This document shows, in pieces, positions 33,185-42,790 of a stretch of 64,000 bases of DNA (positions are counted from its first letter, which is position 1; each line of letters begins with the position of its first letter). Both the position numbers and the translations under genes were made by a program. The DNA lies in contig NZ_QCYG01000001.1 in the NCBI RefSeq assembly GCF_003072065.1, positions 372,001 to 436,000 of the forward strand. Reading direction: 5' to 3'. Source of the stretch: Thalassorhabdomicrobium marinisediminis. GTDB taxonomy: Bacteria > Pseudomonadota > Alphaproteobacteria > Rhodobacterales > Rhodobacteraceae. A model generated the notes under the pieces. The model made no database searches and had not been told where the DNA came from. It saw only the letters and a program-made list of their open reading frames with translations.

Positions 33185-36043
33185 ATGGCTGAGCTGAAAA
33201 ACATCGAAGTGCGCGGCGCGCGCGAGCATAACCTCAAGAACATCGACGTGGATATTCCACGCGACCAGCTGGTGGTGATCACCGGGCTGTCCGGCTCGGG
33301 CAAGTCGTCGCTGGCGTTTGACACGATCTACGCCGAAGGGCAGCGCCGCTACGTCGAGAGTTTGAGCGCCTATGCCCGCCAATTCCTTGATATGATGGGC
33401 AAACCTGACGTCGATCACATCTCGGGTCTGTCGCCCGCGATCTCGATCGAGCAGAAGACCACGTCGAAGAACCCCCGCTCGACCGTCGGCACCGTGACCG
33501 AGATTTACGATTATCTGCGGCTGCTTTTCGCCCGCGTCGGCACGCCCTATTCGCCCGCCACCGGCCAGCCCATCGAAGCGCAGCAGGTGCAGGACATGGT
33601 CGACCGCGTCATGGCGATGGAAGAGGGCACGCGCGGCTATTTGCTGGCCCCCATCGTGCGCGACCGCAAGGGCGAGTATCGCAAGGAATTTCTGGAGTTG
33701 CGCAAGCAGGGCTTCCAGCGCGTGAAGGTGGACGGTGAGTTCTACGAGCTTGATGAGCCGCCCACGCTCGACAAGAAATTCCGTCATGACATCGACGTTG
33801 TGGTCGACCGGATCGTCGTGCGCGACGGGCTGGAAACACGGCTTGCCGACAGTTTCCGCACTGCGCTGGACCTTGCCGATGGTATCACCATCCTCGAGAC
33901 CGCCCCGAAAGAGGGTGAGCCGGAGCGGATTACCTTTTCGGAGAATTTCTCCTGCCCTGTCAGTGGCTTCACCATCCCCGAGATCGAGCCGCGCCTGTTC
34001 TCGTTCAACGCGCCCTTCGGCGCCTGTCCGGCCTGTGACGGTCTGGGGGTCGAGCTGTTCTTCGATGAAGCGCTGGTCGTCCCGGACCAGACGCTGAAGA
34101 TCTATGACGGCGCGCTGGCCCCGTGGCGCAAAGGCAAATCACCCTATTTCCTACAGACCATCGAAGCCATCGCCAAGCATTACGGGTTCGACAAGAATGC
34201 CCGCTGGAAAGACCTTGATCCGAAGGTGCAGCAGGTGTTTCTGCGCGGCTCCGGCAAGGAAGAGATCAAGTTCCGCTACGACGAAGGTGGCCGCGTCTAT
34301 GAGGTGAAGCGCGCCTTCGAAGGGGTGATTCCCAACATGGAACGCCGCTACCGCGAGACCGACAGCAACTGGATTCGCGAGGAATTCGAACGCTACCAGA
34401 ACAACCGCCACTGCGGCACCTGCGGCGGCTATCGCCTGCGGGAAGAGGCTTTGGCCGTCAAGATCGGCGGGTTGCACATCGGGCAGGTGGTGCAAATGTC
34501 GATCAAGGAAGCGCACGACTGGTGCCTTTCGGTGCCCGAAGCGCTCACCACGCAGAAAAACGCTATTGCCACCGCGATCCTGAAGGAGATTCGCGAGCGT
34601 CTGGGTTTTCTCAACAACGTCGGGCTGGAGTATCTCACGCTAAGCCGCAACGCGGGCACACTGTCGGGGGGGGAAAGCCAGCGCATCCGGCTGGCCAGCC
34701 AGATTGGGTCGGGTCTTCAGGGCGTGCTCTATGTGTTGGACGAGCCCAGCATCGGGTTGCACCAGCGCGACAATGACCGCTTGCTGACCACGCTGAAAAA
34801 CCTGCGCGATCAGGGCAATACGGTGATCGTGGTCGAACATGACGAAGAAGCCGTGCGCGAAGCGGATTACGTCTTCGACATCGGGCCGGGGGCCGGTGTG
34901 CACGGCGGCAGCGTCGTCGCCAAGGGCACGCCGGCCGAGATTATGGCCAACCCCGACAGCATCACCGGCGACTATCTGGCCGGTCGGCGCGAGATTGCCG
35001 TGCCCGCCAAACGCCGCAAGGGTAATAAGAAGAAGGTCACCGTGAAAAAAGCCAGCGGAAACAACCTGCAAGCGATCACGGTTGATTTCCCTCTGGCGAA
35101 ATTCGTCTGCGTCACCGGCGTCTCTGGCGGCGGCAAATCCACCCTGACGATCGAGACCCTGTTCAAGACCGCTTCAATGGCGTTGAACGGCGCGCGGCAA
35201 ACGCCCGCCCCCTGCGAAACGATCAAGGGGCTGGAGCACCTCGACAAGGTGATCGACATCGACCAGCGGCCCATCGGCCGGACTCCGCGTTCGAATCCAG
35301 CCACTTACACCGGAGCGTTCACCCCGATCCGCGACTGGTTCGCCGGTCTGCCGGAAGCGAAGGCGCGGGGCTACAAACCCGGTCGCTTCAGCTTCAACGT
35401 CAAGGGCGGCCGTTGCGAAGCCTGTCAGGGCGACGGGGTCATCAAGATCGAGATGCACTTCCTGCCCGACGTTTACGTGGAATGCGAGACCTGCAAAGGC
35501 CAGCGCTACAACCGCGAAACGCTGGAGATCAAGTTCAAGGGCAAGAGCATTGCCGACGTGCTCGACATGACCGTGGAAGAGGCGCAGGAGTTCTTCAAAG
35601 CGGTGCCCTCGATCCGCACCAAGATGGATGCGCTGATGCGGGTCGGGCTGGGCTATATCAAAGTCGGCCAACAGGCGACGACGCTTTCGGGCGGCGAGGC
35701 GCAGCGCGTGAAACTCTCCAAGGAGCTCGCCAAGCAATCCACGGGCCGCACGCTTTATATTCTGGATGAGCCGACCACGGGTCTGCACTTCGAAGATGTG
35801 CGCAAACTATTGGAAGTGCTGCATGAATTGGTTGACAGCGGGAACACGGTGGTGGTGATCGAGCACAATCTGGATGTAGTGAAGACCGCCGACCATGTGA
35901 TCGACATCGGCCCCGAAGGGGGCGACAAGGGCGGCACGGTGGTTGCCGTGGGCACGCCGGAACAGGTGGCCGAAGTAGAGGCGTCTTACACCGGTCGCTA
36001 CCTCAAGCCCATGTTGCAAAAGACAGATCTCGCGGCGGAATAG
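33185..36043 (+). CDS. uvrA: Excinuclease ABC subunit A
   Basis: UvrA, 952 residues, is the damage-recognising ATPase of nucleotide excision repair. Two ABC modules are visible: Walker [11 protein letters not shown] (~34-43) and [10 protein letters not shown] (~643-652), signatures [16 protein letters not shown] and [16 protein letters not shown], and Walker [11 protein letters not shown] and [10 protein letters not shown]. Zinc sites are CPVSGF/CPACDG and CGTCGGY in the first half and CEACQGDG...CETCKG in the second. Regulation by LexA is supported by the box at 33105. A terminator follows. Confidence 0.98.
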   Translation: MAELKNIEVRGAREHNLKNIDVDIPRDQLVVITGLSGSGKSSLAFDTIYAEGQRRYVESLSAYARQFLDMMGKPDVDHISGLSPAISIEQKTTSKNPRSTVGTVTEIYDYLRLLFARVGTPYSPATGQPIEAQQVQDMVDRVMAMEEGTRGYLLAPIVRDRKGEYRKEFLELRKQGFQRVKVDGEFYELDEPPTLDKKFRHDIDVVVDRIVVRDGLETRLADSFRTALDLADGITILETAPKEGEPERITFSENFSCPVSGFTIPEIEPRLFSFNAPFGACPACDGLGVELFFDEALVVPDQTLKIYDGALAPWRKGKSPYFLQTIEAIAKHYGFDKNARWKDLDPKVQQVFLRGSGKEEIKFRYDEGGRVYEVKRAFEGVIPNMERRYRETDSNWIREEFERYQNNRHCGTCGGYRLREEALAVKIGGLHIGQVVQMSIKEAHDWCLSVPEALTTQKNAIATAILKEIRERLGFLNNVGLEYLTLSRNAGTLSGGESQRIRLASQIGSGLQGVLYVLDEPSIGLHQRDNDRLLTTLKNLRDQGNTVIVVEHDEEAVREADYVFDIGPGAGVHGGSVVAKGTPAEIMANPDSITGDYLAGRREIAVPAKRRKGNKKKVTVKKASGNNLQAITVDFPLAKFVCVTGVSGGGKSTLTIETLFKTASMALNGARQTPAPCETIKGLEHLDKVIDIDQRPIGRTPRSNPATYTGAFTPIRDWFAGLPEAKARGYKPGRFSFNVKGGRCEACQGDGVIKIEMHFLPDVYVECETCKGQRYNRETLEIKFKGKSIADVLDMTVEEAQEFFKAVPSIRTKMDALMRVGLGYIKVGQQATTLSGGEAQRVKLSKELAKQSTGRTLYILDEPTTGLHFEDVRKLLEVLHELVDSGNTVVVIEHNLDVVKTADHVIDIGPEGGDKGGTVVAVGTPEQVAEVEASYTGRYLKPMLQKTDLAAE

Positions 36044-36060
36044 GCCCGCGTCAGAAACAA

Positions 36061-36084
36061 AAAGCGGCCCTACGGGGCCGCTTT
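36061..36084. terminator. Bidirectional terminator after uvrA
   Basis: AAAGCGGCCC (36061-36070) and GGGCCGCTTT (36075-36084) form a perfect 10-bp stem around TACG. The stem ends in TTT on the plus side and in TTTT-GTTT on the minus side, so it can stop both uvrA and the convergent small gene. Confidence 0.8.
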
Positions 36085-36112
36085 CGCGTTTGGTTGTGAC
36101 GGTTCGCGATGG

Positions 36113-36379
36113 TCAGTTGGTGAACTCGTCGATATTGCCGACAAGGGCGAGGATTTCGGCGGATTCCGCGTCAACCTCATACACCAGCCCGTCATAGATG
36201 AAGTAGGACAGGGCCGGGTCGAGGCCGGCAAGCGGCGGCTCCTGGGCCACGGGGGCGCGGGTGTCGGTGCTTTGCACGGTGATGAACTTGGCCCCTCCGA
36301 TGTTGCCGTCGTTGGGGTTTGCCATGGCCGCAGGTGTCAGTGCGACCGTTAGGGCAGCGAGAAACGCAGTGGTTTTCAT
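36113..36379 (-). CDS. Small exported protein of unknown function
   Basis: 88 residues, with a signal peptide (1-20, LAALTVALTPAAMA) and a short acidic mature part (PALSYFIYDGLVYEVDAESAEILALVGN) without cysteines. GGAGG lies 8 bases before the ATG. It is 42 bases downstream of mmsB on the same strand, so it may be read from that operon. I do not recognise a family. Confidence 0.65.
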   Translation of the reverse strand: MKTTAFLAALTVALTPAAMANPNDGNIGGAKFITVQSTDTRAPVAQEPPLAGLDPALSYFIYDGLVYEVDAESAEILALVGNIDEFTN

Positions 36380-36381
36380 TG

Positions 36382-36413
36382 TACTTCCTCCGGTCAGTGT
36401 GACTTCGGAAGTA
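36382..36413. promoter_or_regulatory. Inverted repeat in the leader of the 88-residue gene
   Basis: TACTTCC (36382-36388) and GGAAGTA (36407-36413) are exact inverted copies with an 18-base spacer. The left arm overlaps the ribosome-binding site of the gene at 36379, so pairing in mRNA would hide that site. Confidence 0.35.
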
Positions 36414-36421
36414 TAACGGGA

Positions 36422-37300
36422 TCAGGCCGCGCCGGTTCCCCCCTCGGTTGCCAAATGTGGCAGAATTGCGGAGAAATCAAGGCCGCCTTTGCCGTATGTT
36501 TCAACAAATTCATTATAGATTTCCATAGCTTGCGCCCCCATGGGCGTATTTGCGCCGACAGCTTGCGCGGCCTGTTGGCTCAGCTTGAGGTCTTTGAGCA
36601 TCAGGGCGGCGGCGAACCCGGGCGCATAGTTGTTGTCGGCCGGACTCTCGGGGCCGACGCCCGGCGCCGGGCAATAGGCGTTCATCGACCATGAATAGCC
36701 GGACGAGGTGCTGACCACGTCGAACATCTTCTGCCGCTCCAGTCCCAGTCGGTCGGCCAGCGCGAAGGCTTCGCAGGTGGCGATCATCGTCGCACCCAGA
36801 ATCATGTTGTTGCAGATTTTCGCGGCCTGACCGGCGCCGGAGTCCCCGCAATGGACGGCCTTCTGGCCCATGATGTCGAACAGTGGCGCGACCTTGGTAA
36901 AGGCGTCTTGCGTGCCGCCGGCCATGAAGGTGAGCGTGCCGTTTGTCGCCCCGCCGATGCCGCCGGACACCGGCGCGTCGACTGCCATAAGCCCTGCCTT
37001 TTCAGCGGCTTCCGCTACGTCCCGCGCCGATTGCACGTCCACGGTCGAGCAGTCCAGATGCAGCGCGCCGCGGTCCATCGCGGGGTGAATCTCGTCCGCA
37101 ACTGCGCGCAATATGTCGCCGTTGGGCAGCATGGTGATCGCCACCTCGGCGCTTGTCACCGCCTGCGCCGCGCTGTCGGCGCAGGGGATATCGTCGGGGG
37201 TGGTGGCGGGATCGAACCCCACAACCTCATGGCCCGCGGCGATCAGGCACCGCGCCATGGGCGCCCCCATGTTTCCGAGTCCGATGAATGCAATTTTCAT
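36422..37300 (-). CDS. mmsB: 3-hydroxyisobutyrate dehydrogenase
   Basis: 292 residues; oxidises 3-hydroxyisobutyrate to methylmalonate semialdehyde with NAD in valine breakdown. N-terminal FIGLGNMGAPMA is the dinucleotide site, DAPVSGGIGGATNGTLTFM the substrate loop, and Lys161 in GAGQAAKICNNMI the catalytic base. The ATG overlaps the stop of the upstream hydrolase gene by 4 bases, so the two consecutive pathway steps are co-translated. Confidence 0.95.
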   Translation of the reverse strand: MKIAFIGLGNMGAPMARCLIAAGHEVVGFDPATTPDDIPCADSAAQAVTSAEVAITMLPNGDILRAVADEIHPAMDRGALHLDCSTVDVQSARDVAEAAEKAGLMAVDAPVSGGIGGATNGTLTFMAGGTQDAFTKVAPLFDIMGQKAVHCGDSGAGQAAKICNNMILGATMIATCEAFALADRLGLERQKMFDVVSTSSGYSWSMNAYCPAPGVGPESPADNNYAPGFAAALMLKDLKLSQQAAQAVGANTPMGAQAMEIYNEFVETYGKGGLDFSAILPHLATEGGTGAA

Positions 37301-38358
37301 GCATGAAGTCCTTTTGCTTTTGAAATGAGGTCCAGAGGCGGCGTGACCGGCGCGGACATGCGGGCGAGCAGCGCCTCGGTCACGTCTTGCCAGCTTGCGT
37401 GTTGCCAAGTGGGACTGCGGTCGCGGTCGATGATGGCGGCGCGCACCCCTTCGAGGAAGTCGCCGTGCTCCATCGCGCGCGAGGTGAAGCGGAACTCGTG
37501 GGTGAGGGCGGCCTCAACGGTATCAGCGGCGCGTGCGGCGTGGATCAACGCGACGGTGGCCCATTGCGACAGCGGGCTGTGCCGCGGCATCAGCTTATCC
37601 GCTTGGGCGTGCGCGGGGGAGGTCTTGGTCTGTTGGTCGAGGGTGCGGCAGATGTCGCCGAAGCTCTCGCCCGCGAACAGCGTGTCGATGTCGGCCTGCC
37701 AGTCGGCAAGACGCGCGCGGGGCGGGGTCTGCGCGAACTCTTCGATTTGTCCGGCGTCCCCGGTGCGACACAGAGTGTCGATCAGCGCGGGCCAATCGTC
37801 GCGCGGGATGTAATGGTCTGCAAACCCCGCATAAATCGCATCCGCCGCGTCCATGCGGTCTGCCGTCAACCCGATATATTCGCCGATCCGCCCCGGCGCG
37901 CGGGCCAGCAAGAGGGAGCCACCCACGTCGGGGACAAGCCCGATGGACACTTCAGGCATGGCGATCTGGCTGTCAGCGCAGACCACCCGGTGCGAGCCAT
38001 GACAGCCGACGCCCACACCGCCGCCCATGGTAAAGCCGTGCAGGAAAGCGACGATCGGTTTGGGGAAATTGGCCAGCTTGGCGTTCATGCGGTATTCGTC
38101 GCGCCAAAACTGCCGCGCGTAGTCGAAATCGCCCGCGCGACCGGCGTCATAGAGCTTCTGGATATCGCCACCGGCGCAGAACGCCTTGTCACCTGCGCCG
38201 TCGATCACGATGAGGGCCACCTCTGGATCGTCGCGCCAACGGTCCAGCGCGTGCTCGATCGTGTTGCACATCCCGTGGGTCAATGCGTTCAGCGCCTTTG
38301 GGCGGTTCAGCGTGATCCGGCCCGCGCGGCCTTCGGTCCGGATGGTGATATCGCTCAT
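37297..38358 (-). CDS. 3-hydroxyisobutyryl-CoA hydrolase (enoyl-CoA hydratase/isomerase family)
   Basis: 353 residues. Crotonase-fold marks: DKAFCAGGDIQKLYDAGRAG, GFTMGGGVGVGCHGSHRV (oxyanion hole) and MPEVSIGLVPDVGGSLLLAR; the length and the C-terminal extension are those of the CoA hydrolase HIBCH rather than a 260-residue hydratase. It frees 3-hydroxyisobutyrate from CoA, the substrate for MmsB encoded next. The overlap with mmsB supports the assignment. Confidence 0.88.
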   Translation of the reverse strand: MSDITIRTEGRAGRITLNRPKALNALTHGMCNTIEHALDRWRDDPEVALIVIDGAGDKAFCAGGDIQKLYDAGRAGDFDYARQFWRDEYRMNAKLANFPKPIVAFLHGFTMGGGVGVGCHGSHRVVCADSQIAMPEVSIGLVPDVGGSLLLARAPGRIGEYIGLTADRMDAADAIYAGFADHYIPRDDWPALIDTLCRTGDAGQIEEFAQTPPRARLADWQADIDTLFAGESFGDICRTLDQQTKTSPAHAQADKLMPRHSPLSQWATVALIHAARAADTVEAALTHEFRFTSRAMEHGDFLEGVRAAIIDRDRSPTWQHASWQDVTEALLARMSAPVTPPLDLISKAKGLHA

Positions 38359-38443
38359 ACGGGGGGCGGTCCTTCGACGTTTGCCATGGGCGCAGTCTAG
38401 TCCCGCCCGCGGGCGTTGCAAACCGGTATTCGGTTCAGGGCGC

Positions 38444-39562
38444 TCACAAATCCCGGCTGAACTCGTCGATCAAATGGTCGATCACCGCGTTCATCTTGTC
38501 GCCGTTCGATCCCTCGGTTGCGGCATAGACGGCGCGCTGGCGGTCGCTGCTGGTCCCTTCGGTGAGGATAGGCCGCAACCCGTCCAGCGCCTGCACCGCC
38601 TGCAGCACGCCTGCATCCTCGGCCACCAGCTCCAACAGCTCGTCGAACAGGTCCGCGAAGGGCACAATCTCGCCCCGGCCGAAGTCGATCAGCCCCTTGC
38701 CCGTGCCATAGCGTTGCGCCCGCCAGCGGTTTTCGCGCACCAGCACGGCATCATAGCGCCGCCACCGCTGGTTCTTCACCCGCAGCCGCCAGAGCATCCG
38801 GCACAGGCATTGCACCAGCGCCGCCAGCCCGATGGTGTGGCTCAGACGCGGGGGCACGTCGCAGATGCGGGTCTCGAGCGTGGGGAAGGCGGCCGAGGGG
38901 CGCAGGTCCCACCAGATTTTCGAGGCATCCTCGATCACGCCGAGGTCGACCAGAGCGGTGACGGAGCGTTCGTAGGCGTCCCAACTGTCCAGCAGTGGCG
39001 GCAGGCCGGTGCGCGGCAGGTTGTCGAAGATCGAAATGCGGTAGGAGGCAAGGCCCGTATCCTCGCCCTGCCAGAAGGGTGAGGACACGGAAAGCGCCAA
39101 CAGATGCGGCAGGAAGTAGCTCAACTGCCCCATGAGATCGGCGCGCAGGGCGTCGTCATTCAGCCCCACATGCACGTGCATCCCGCAAATCAGCATCCGC
39201 CGCCCCACGCCGCCCAAATCGCGCCGCAGCTGGTTGTAGCGTTGCTTGTCGGTGTGGTGCTGCTTTTTCCAGTCCGCCCAAGGGTGGCAGGACGCGGCGA
39301 TGGGCGTCAGCCCGAAGGACGCCGCGCAGTCGCGGATGGTGCGCCGCAGGTGCGCAAGATCGTCAAAGGCTTCGCCGGCGGTGCGACAGATGCCGGTGCC
39401 CACCTCGATCTGGCATTGCAGAAATTCCGGGCTGACCTGACCGCCAAGGGCGGCTTCGCATTCCTTCATCATCGCGTCGGGCACCACTGCCAGCGCGCGG
39501 GTCTGTTTGTCGACGAGAAGGTATTCCTCTTCGACGCCGATGGTGAAATCAGGCTCATCCAT
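38444..39562 (-). CDS. Carboxylate-amine ligase, YbdK/GCS2 family
   Basis: 372 residues from ATG 39562, exactly the usual YbdK length (start 39580 would add six residues). Marks: [40 protein letters not shown], and [16 protein letters not shown] with the glutamate-cysteine ligase 2 fold. Family members join a carboxylate to an amine using ATP, some with weak glutamate-cysteine ligase activity; the true substrate is unknown. It lies 85 bases upstream of the HIBCH gene on the same strand, with no pathway link. Confidence 0.85.
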   Translation of the reverse strand: MDEPDFTIGVEEEYLLVDKQTRALAVVPDAMMKECEAALGGQVSPEFLQCQIEVGTGICRTAGEAFDDLAHLRRTIRDCAASFGLTPIAASCHPWADWKKQHHTDKQRYNQLRRDLGGVGRRMLICGMHVHVGLNDDALRADLMGQLSYFLPHLLALSVSSPFWQGEDTGLASYRISIFDNLPRTGLPPLLDSWDAYERSVTALVDLGVIEDASKIWWDLRPSAAFPTLETRICDVPPRLSHTIGLAALVQCLCRMLWRLRVKNQRWRRYDAVLVRENRWRAQRYGTGKGLIDFGRGEIVPFADLFDELLELVAEDAGVLQAVQALDGLRPILTEGTSSDRQRAVYAATEGSNGDKMNAVIDHLIDEFSRDL

Positions 39563-39632
39563 GAAAGAACCCTGCCGCATCGCTGCGACAGGGTCCAGAA
39601 AAAGCGTGGCCCAAGGGCGGCGTCGGCGGCGA

Positions 39633-40178
39633 TCAGAGCAGACGCACCTGCGTGCCGATCTCGACCTGTCCGTAAAGGCTTTCGATGTGTTCGTTGTAAA
39701 GCCCGATGCAACCGGACGAGCTTTGCCGCCCGATCTTGCGCGTGTCATGGGTGCCGTGGATCAGATAGGCGGGCCAATCGAGGTAGAGCGCATGGGTGCC
39801 CAGCGGGTTGCCCGGTCCGCCTTCCATCCGCAGCGGCAGCGAGGGGTCACGCTCCCGCATGCTGGCGGTGGGCGTCCACGAGGGGGCCACCTTCTTGCGC
39901 ACGATCCGGCTGTAGCCGCGACGGGTCAATTCTTCGGACAAAGGCACCGAGGAGGGGAACAGACGGTAGGACCCGTCGGGCTTCCAGAAATGCAGCGCGC
40001 GCGAGGTGATGTCGGCAAGGATCGCGCCATTGCCCAGCGTCTCGAAATGGTCGCGCCAATCCTGCACCACGAAGCTTGAGGCATTGCGTTCCGGGGCCGG
40101 GCCGGTCTGCGCGCGCACCAGCGCAGGGGCCGCAAGCGTGGCTGCTGCGCCAAGAAGGAATGTGCGTTTGGTCTGCAT
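39633..40178 (-). CDS. L,D-transpeptidase (YkuD family), exported
   Basis: 181 residues with a signal peptide (1-23, [18 protein letters not shown]). The YkuD active site reads [28 protein letters not shown] with His141 and catalytic Cys157. Such enzymes make 3-3 peptide cross-links or anchor proteins to peptidoglycan. ATG 40178 has GGAG 7 bases upstream. Downstream of the cupredoxin gene on the same strand. Confidence 0.9.
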   Translation of the reverse strand: MQTKRTFLLGAAATLAAPALVRAQTGPAPERNASSFVVQDWRDHFETLGNGAILADITSRALHFWKPDGSYRLFPSSVPLSEELTRRGYSRIVRKKVAPSWTPTASMRERDPSLPLRMEGGPGNPLGTHALYLDWPAYLIHGTHDTRKIGRQSSSGCIGLYNEHIESLYGQVEIGTQVRLL

Positions 40179-40228
40179 GGAGATCTCCATCCGTATGATC
40201 CAATAAAACAGGGGTTTCACACGGATCA

Positions 40229-40248
40229 GCCCCCCGATCAAGGGGGGC
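40229..40248. terminator. GC hairpin between cupredoxin and L,D-transpeptidase genes
   Basis: GCCCCCC (40229-40235) pairs perfectly with GGGGGGC (40242-40248) around GATCAA, 29 bases after the cupredoxin stop. There is no T-run, so terminator function is uncertain. Confidence 0.4.
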
Positions 40249-40276
40249 GGCGTCACGCTTGCGTCAATGGGCGGAT

Positions 40277-40615
40277 TCAGACCACGGTGATCGTGCCGCG
40301 CATGGAGGCATGGGGGCGACAACGATAGGAAAAGCGGCCCGGACCGCCGAAGGTCAGGCTGGCGCTGTCGCCGGGGGAGAGCAGGCCGGTGTCAAAGGCG
40401 TTGCCGGTATCCTCCCATGCGGAATGGCGCATCCGGTCCTCGTTGATCCAGGTGACGGTATCGCCCGCGTTGATCGTCAGGTCCGCGGGGTCGAAGGCCA
40501 TGTTGCGGATGCGCACGGTGTGGGTGGTCTGGGCACGTGCGGTGGTGGCCAAGGCGGGCAGGGCGGCAAGGCCGGCGGCGGCGGTGCGCAGGAAGGTGCG
40601 ACGGGTGGAGGTCAT
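40277..40615 (-). CDS. Tat-exported cupredoxin (amicyanin/pseudoazurin-like)
   Basis: 112 residues. The N-terminus TRRTFLRTAAAG is a twin-arginine export signal, cleaved near residue 29. The mature domain binds type 1 copper through His64 (RMRHSAW), Cys99, His102 and Met105 (YRCRPHASMRG), the standard His-Cys-His-Met set with tight loop spacing. It should carry electrons in the periplasm; no partner oxidase or dehydrogenase is nearby. AAAGGA precedes the ATG. Confidence 0.92.
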   Translation of the reverse strand: MTSTRRTFLRTAAAGLAALPALATTARAQTTHTVRIRNMAFDPADLTINAGDTVTWINEDRMRHSAWEDTGNAFDTGLLSPGDSASLTFGGPGRFSYRCRPHASMRGTITVV

Positions 40616-40712
40616 GGGATGTCCTTTCAGGTGCGATGGGCTGACAGTGTCAGCAGAGACCCGAAGTCACGCAATCCCGCACAGATAAGTTTCACCGGGA
40701 CGTGAAAACCCG

Positions 40713-41120
40713 TCAAGACAGCGTCATAAGCTCCGATTGGGCGACGCCCGCGATGTCGCAGGCCTGATCCCAGTTTTGGGCGCTGCGGATGAGGATGGCG
40801 GTCGAGCTCTCCCAGGATTTGCGCGCCAGTTCCACCATCTCGGTCGCAACTCCCGGAGGGGCACAGAAAATGACAAGCTGTTCGCCGCGATCCTCGGGGT
40901 AGAGTTCCGCGATCCTTGCCTGCATCGCGAACATCTTCACCAGATCGCGCTCATACCCCGTCACCTCGCGGAAATCGAACAGATGGGGCATGCCGTGGCG
41001 GAAGTCAGGCTCGCTCGTGCAGCGCTGTGCCACGTCGATATTCTCCTGCAGGGTGATGTGCCCCCAATAGCGCACGTAGCACAGCGTGGACCCTTTCAGG
41101 ATCTTATAGGCGATCGGCAT
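40713..41120 (-). CDS. STAS/SpoIIAA-like protein of unknown function
   Basis: 135 residues, soluble, with alternating strands and helices (LCYVRYWGHITLQENIDVAQRC, HLFDFREVTGYERDLVKMF) that resemble the SpoIIAA/STAS-like group seen in alphaproteobacteria. No catalytic motif. The start is uncertain: ATG 41120 directly follows the hairpin and T-run at 41123-41154, and a start at 41177 would run through that hairpin. Confidence 0.65.
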   Translation of the reverse strand: MPIAYKILKGSTLCYVRYWGHITLQENIDVAQRCTSEPDFRHGMPHLFDFREVTGYERDLVKMFAMQARIAELYPEDRGEQLVIFCAPPGVATEMVELARKSWESSTAILIRSAQNWDQACDIAGVAQSELMTLS

Positions 41121-41122
41121 GC

Positions 41123-41154
41123 AAAAACCCCATTCAAGACTGGCTTGAATGGGG
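41123..41154 (-). terminator. Rho-independent terminator of mmsA, abutting the next start codon
   Basis: On the minus strand CCCCATTCAAG (41154-41144) and CTTGAATGGGG (41138-41128) form a perfect 11-bp stem with a 5-base loop, followed by TTTTT (41127-41123). It is 32 bases after the mmsA stop, and the T-run ends two bases before ATG 41120. The 3' arm TGGGG is also the only ribosome-site-like sequence for that gene. Confidence 0.85.
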
Positions 41155-41186
41155 CCTGATTTTGCCTGCGGCGTCAATGGTCTATG

Positions 41187-42689
41187 TCAGTCCATCGCTT
41201 TGAAGTTGAACTCTCCACCGTCCTTGATGCCCGAGGGCCAGCGCGAGGTGACCGTCTTGGTGCGGGTGTAGAACTTGAACGCATCCGGCCCGTGCTGGTT
41301 GAGGTCGCCAAAGGCGGATTTCTTCCAGCCACCGAAGGTGTGATAGGCCAGCGGCACGGGGATCGGCACGTTGATCCCGATCATGCCCACGTTGACACGG
41401 GCGGCAAAGTCGCGCGCCGCATCCCCGTCGCGGGTGAAGATCGCGGTGCCGTTGCCCATCTCGTGGTCCATCGCAAGCTTCAATGCCTCTTCGTAAGAGC
41501 CTGCGCGCACAGTGCTCAGGACAGGGCCGAAGATTTCCTGCTTGTAGATGTCCATCTCGGGGGTGACGTTGTCGAACAGGTGCGGGCCGACGAAGAACCC
41601 CTCTTCATAGCCCTGCAGACTGAAGTCACGCCCGTCGACGACCAGATCGGCCCCCTGATCGATGCCCGACTGCACAAGACCTTCGATGTTCTTCTTCGCC
41701 GCGGCGGTAACGACGGGGCCGTAGTCCACATCATCGCCCGAGGTATAGGGGCCGACGCGCAGCTTTTCGATCCGCGGCACCAGCTTCTCAATCAGCCGGT
41801 CGGCGGTCTCGTCCCCAACGGGAACGGCGACGGAAATCGCCATGCAGCGCTCACCGGCGGCGCCATAGCCCGCGCCCACCAGCGCATCGGCGGCTTGGTC
41901 CATATCGGCGTCAGGCATGATGATCATGTGGTTTTTCGCACCGCCGAAACACTGCACGCGTTTGCCGTTCGAGCAGCCGCGACCGTAGATATATTCCGCG
42001 ATCGGGGTGGAGCCGACGAAGCCCACGGACTGGATCGTCTCGTTATCAAGGATGGCGTCCACGGCTTCCTTGTCGCCGTTGACGACCTGCAGGATGCCTT
42101 TGGGCAGGCCCGCTTCTTCCAGCAATTCGGCGAGCATCAGGGGCACCGACGGGTCCCGCTCCGAGGGTTTGAGGATGAAAGCGTTGCCGCAGGCGATGGC
42201 GGGCGCGAACATCCACATGGGGATCATGGCGGGGAAGTTGAACGGCGTGATGCCGGCGGTGACACCAAGGGCCTGCCGCATGGAATACATGTCGATGCCG
42301 GGGCCTGCGCCGTCGGTGAATTCGCCTTTCAGCAGCTCTGGCGCGCCGATGCAGTATTCGACGACCTCAAGTCCGCGCTGCACGTCGCCTTTGGCGTCCG
42401 GCAGGGTCTTGCCGTGCTCGCGGCTGAGCGCTTCGGCCAGCTTGTCCATGTCACGGTTGAGCAATCCGACGAAAGCCATAAGGACCCGCGCACGGCGCTG
42501 GGGGTTGGTCGCGGCCCATTTGGGCTGTGCGGCGGCAGCGACCTCAACCGCGTGGTCCAGCTCGGACACCGAAGCCAGCGGCACCTTCGCCTGCACTTCG
42601 CCCGTGGCCGGGTTGAAGACATCTGCAAACCGGCCCGACGTGCCTTTGACGTGTTCGCCGCCGATGTAGTGGGTAAGTTCCGTTGTCAT
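41187..42689 (-). CDS. mmsA: Methylmalonate-semialdehyde dehydrogenase (acylating)
   Basis: 500 residues of the aldehyde dehydrogenase superfamily. It converts methylmalonate semialdehyde to propionyl-CoA, last step of the valine branch. Marks: THYIGGEHVKGTSGR, GITPFNFPAMIPMWMFAPAIACGN, FVGSTPIAEYIY, and catalytic Cys282 in GAAGERCMAISVAV, where the usual catalytic Glu is replaced as in MmsA (FGGAKNHMI). GGAGG sits just before ATG 42689. Divergent from a LysR gene that probably controls it. Confidence 0.95.
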   Translation of the reverse strand: MTTELTHYIGGEHVKGTSGRFADVFNPATGEVQAKVPLASVSELDHAVEVAAAAQPKWAATNPQRRARVLMAFVGLLNRDMDKLAEALSREHGKTLPDAKGDVQRGLEVVEYCIGAPELLKGEFTDGAGPGIDMYSMRQALGVTAGITPFNFPAMIPMWMFAPAIACGNAFILKPSERDPSVPLMLAELLEEAGLPKGILQVVNGDKEAVDAILDNETIQSVGFVGSTPIAEYIYGRGCSNGKRVQCFGGAKNHMIIMPDADMDQAADALVGAGYGAAGERCMAISVAVPVGDETADRLIEKLVPRIEKLRVGPYTSGDDVDYGPVVTAAAKKNIEGLVQSGIDQGADLVVDGRDFSLQGYEEGFFVGPHLFDNVTPEMDIYKQEIFGPVLSTVRAGSYEEALKLAMDHEMGNGTAIFTRDGDAARDFAARVNVGMIGINVPIPVPLAYHTFGGWKKSAFGDLNQHGPDAFKFYTRTKTVTSRWPSGIKDGGEFNFKAMD

Positions 42690-42731
42690 GGGGTCCTCCA
42701 TTCATTCAGGTTGCCGTGACCATAGTCTTGC

Positions 42732-42783
42732 GTTTGTGTTCGTAAAACCGCAAACATGGCAAAGTTGTTTTGCAAAAATGCAA
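42732..42783. promoter_or_regulatory. Dyad-rich operator region between mmsA and the LysR gene
   Basis: Two dyads lie between the divergent starts: GTTTG (42732-42736) with CAAAC (42751-42755), and TTTTGCAAAA (42768-42777), which overlaps TTGCA-N4-TGCAA (42770-42783). LysR proteins bind such AT-flanked T-N11-A dyads next to their own gene. Confidence 0.4.
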
Positions 42784-42790
42784 GGGTGCG

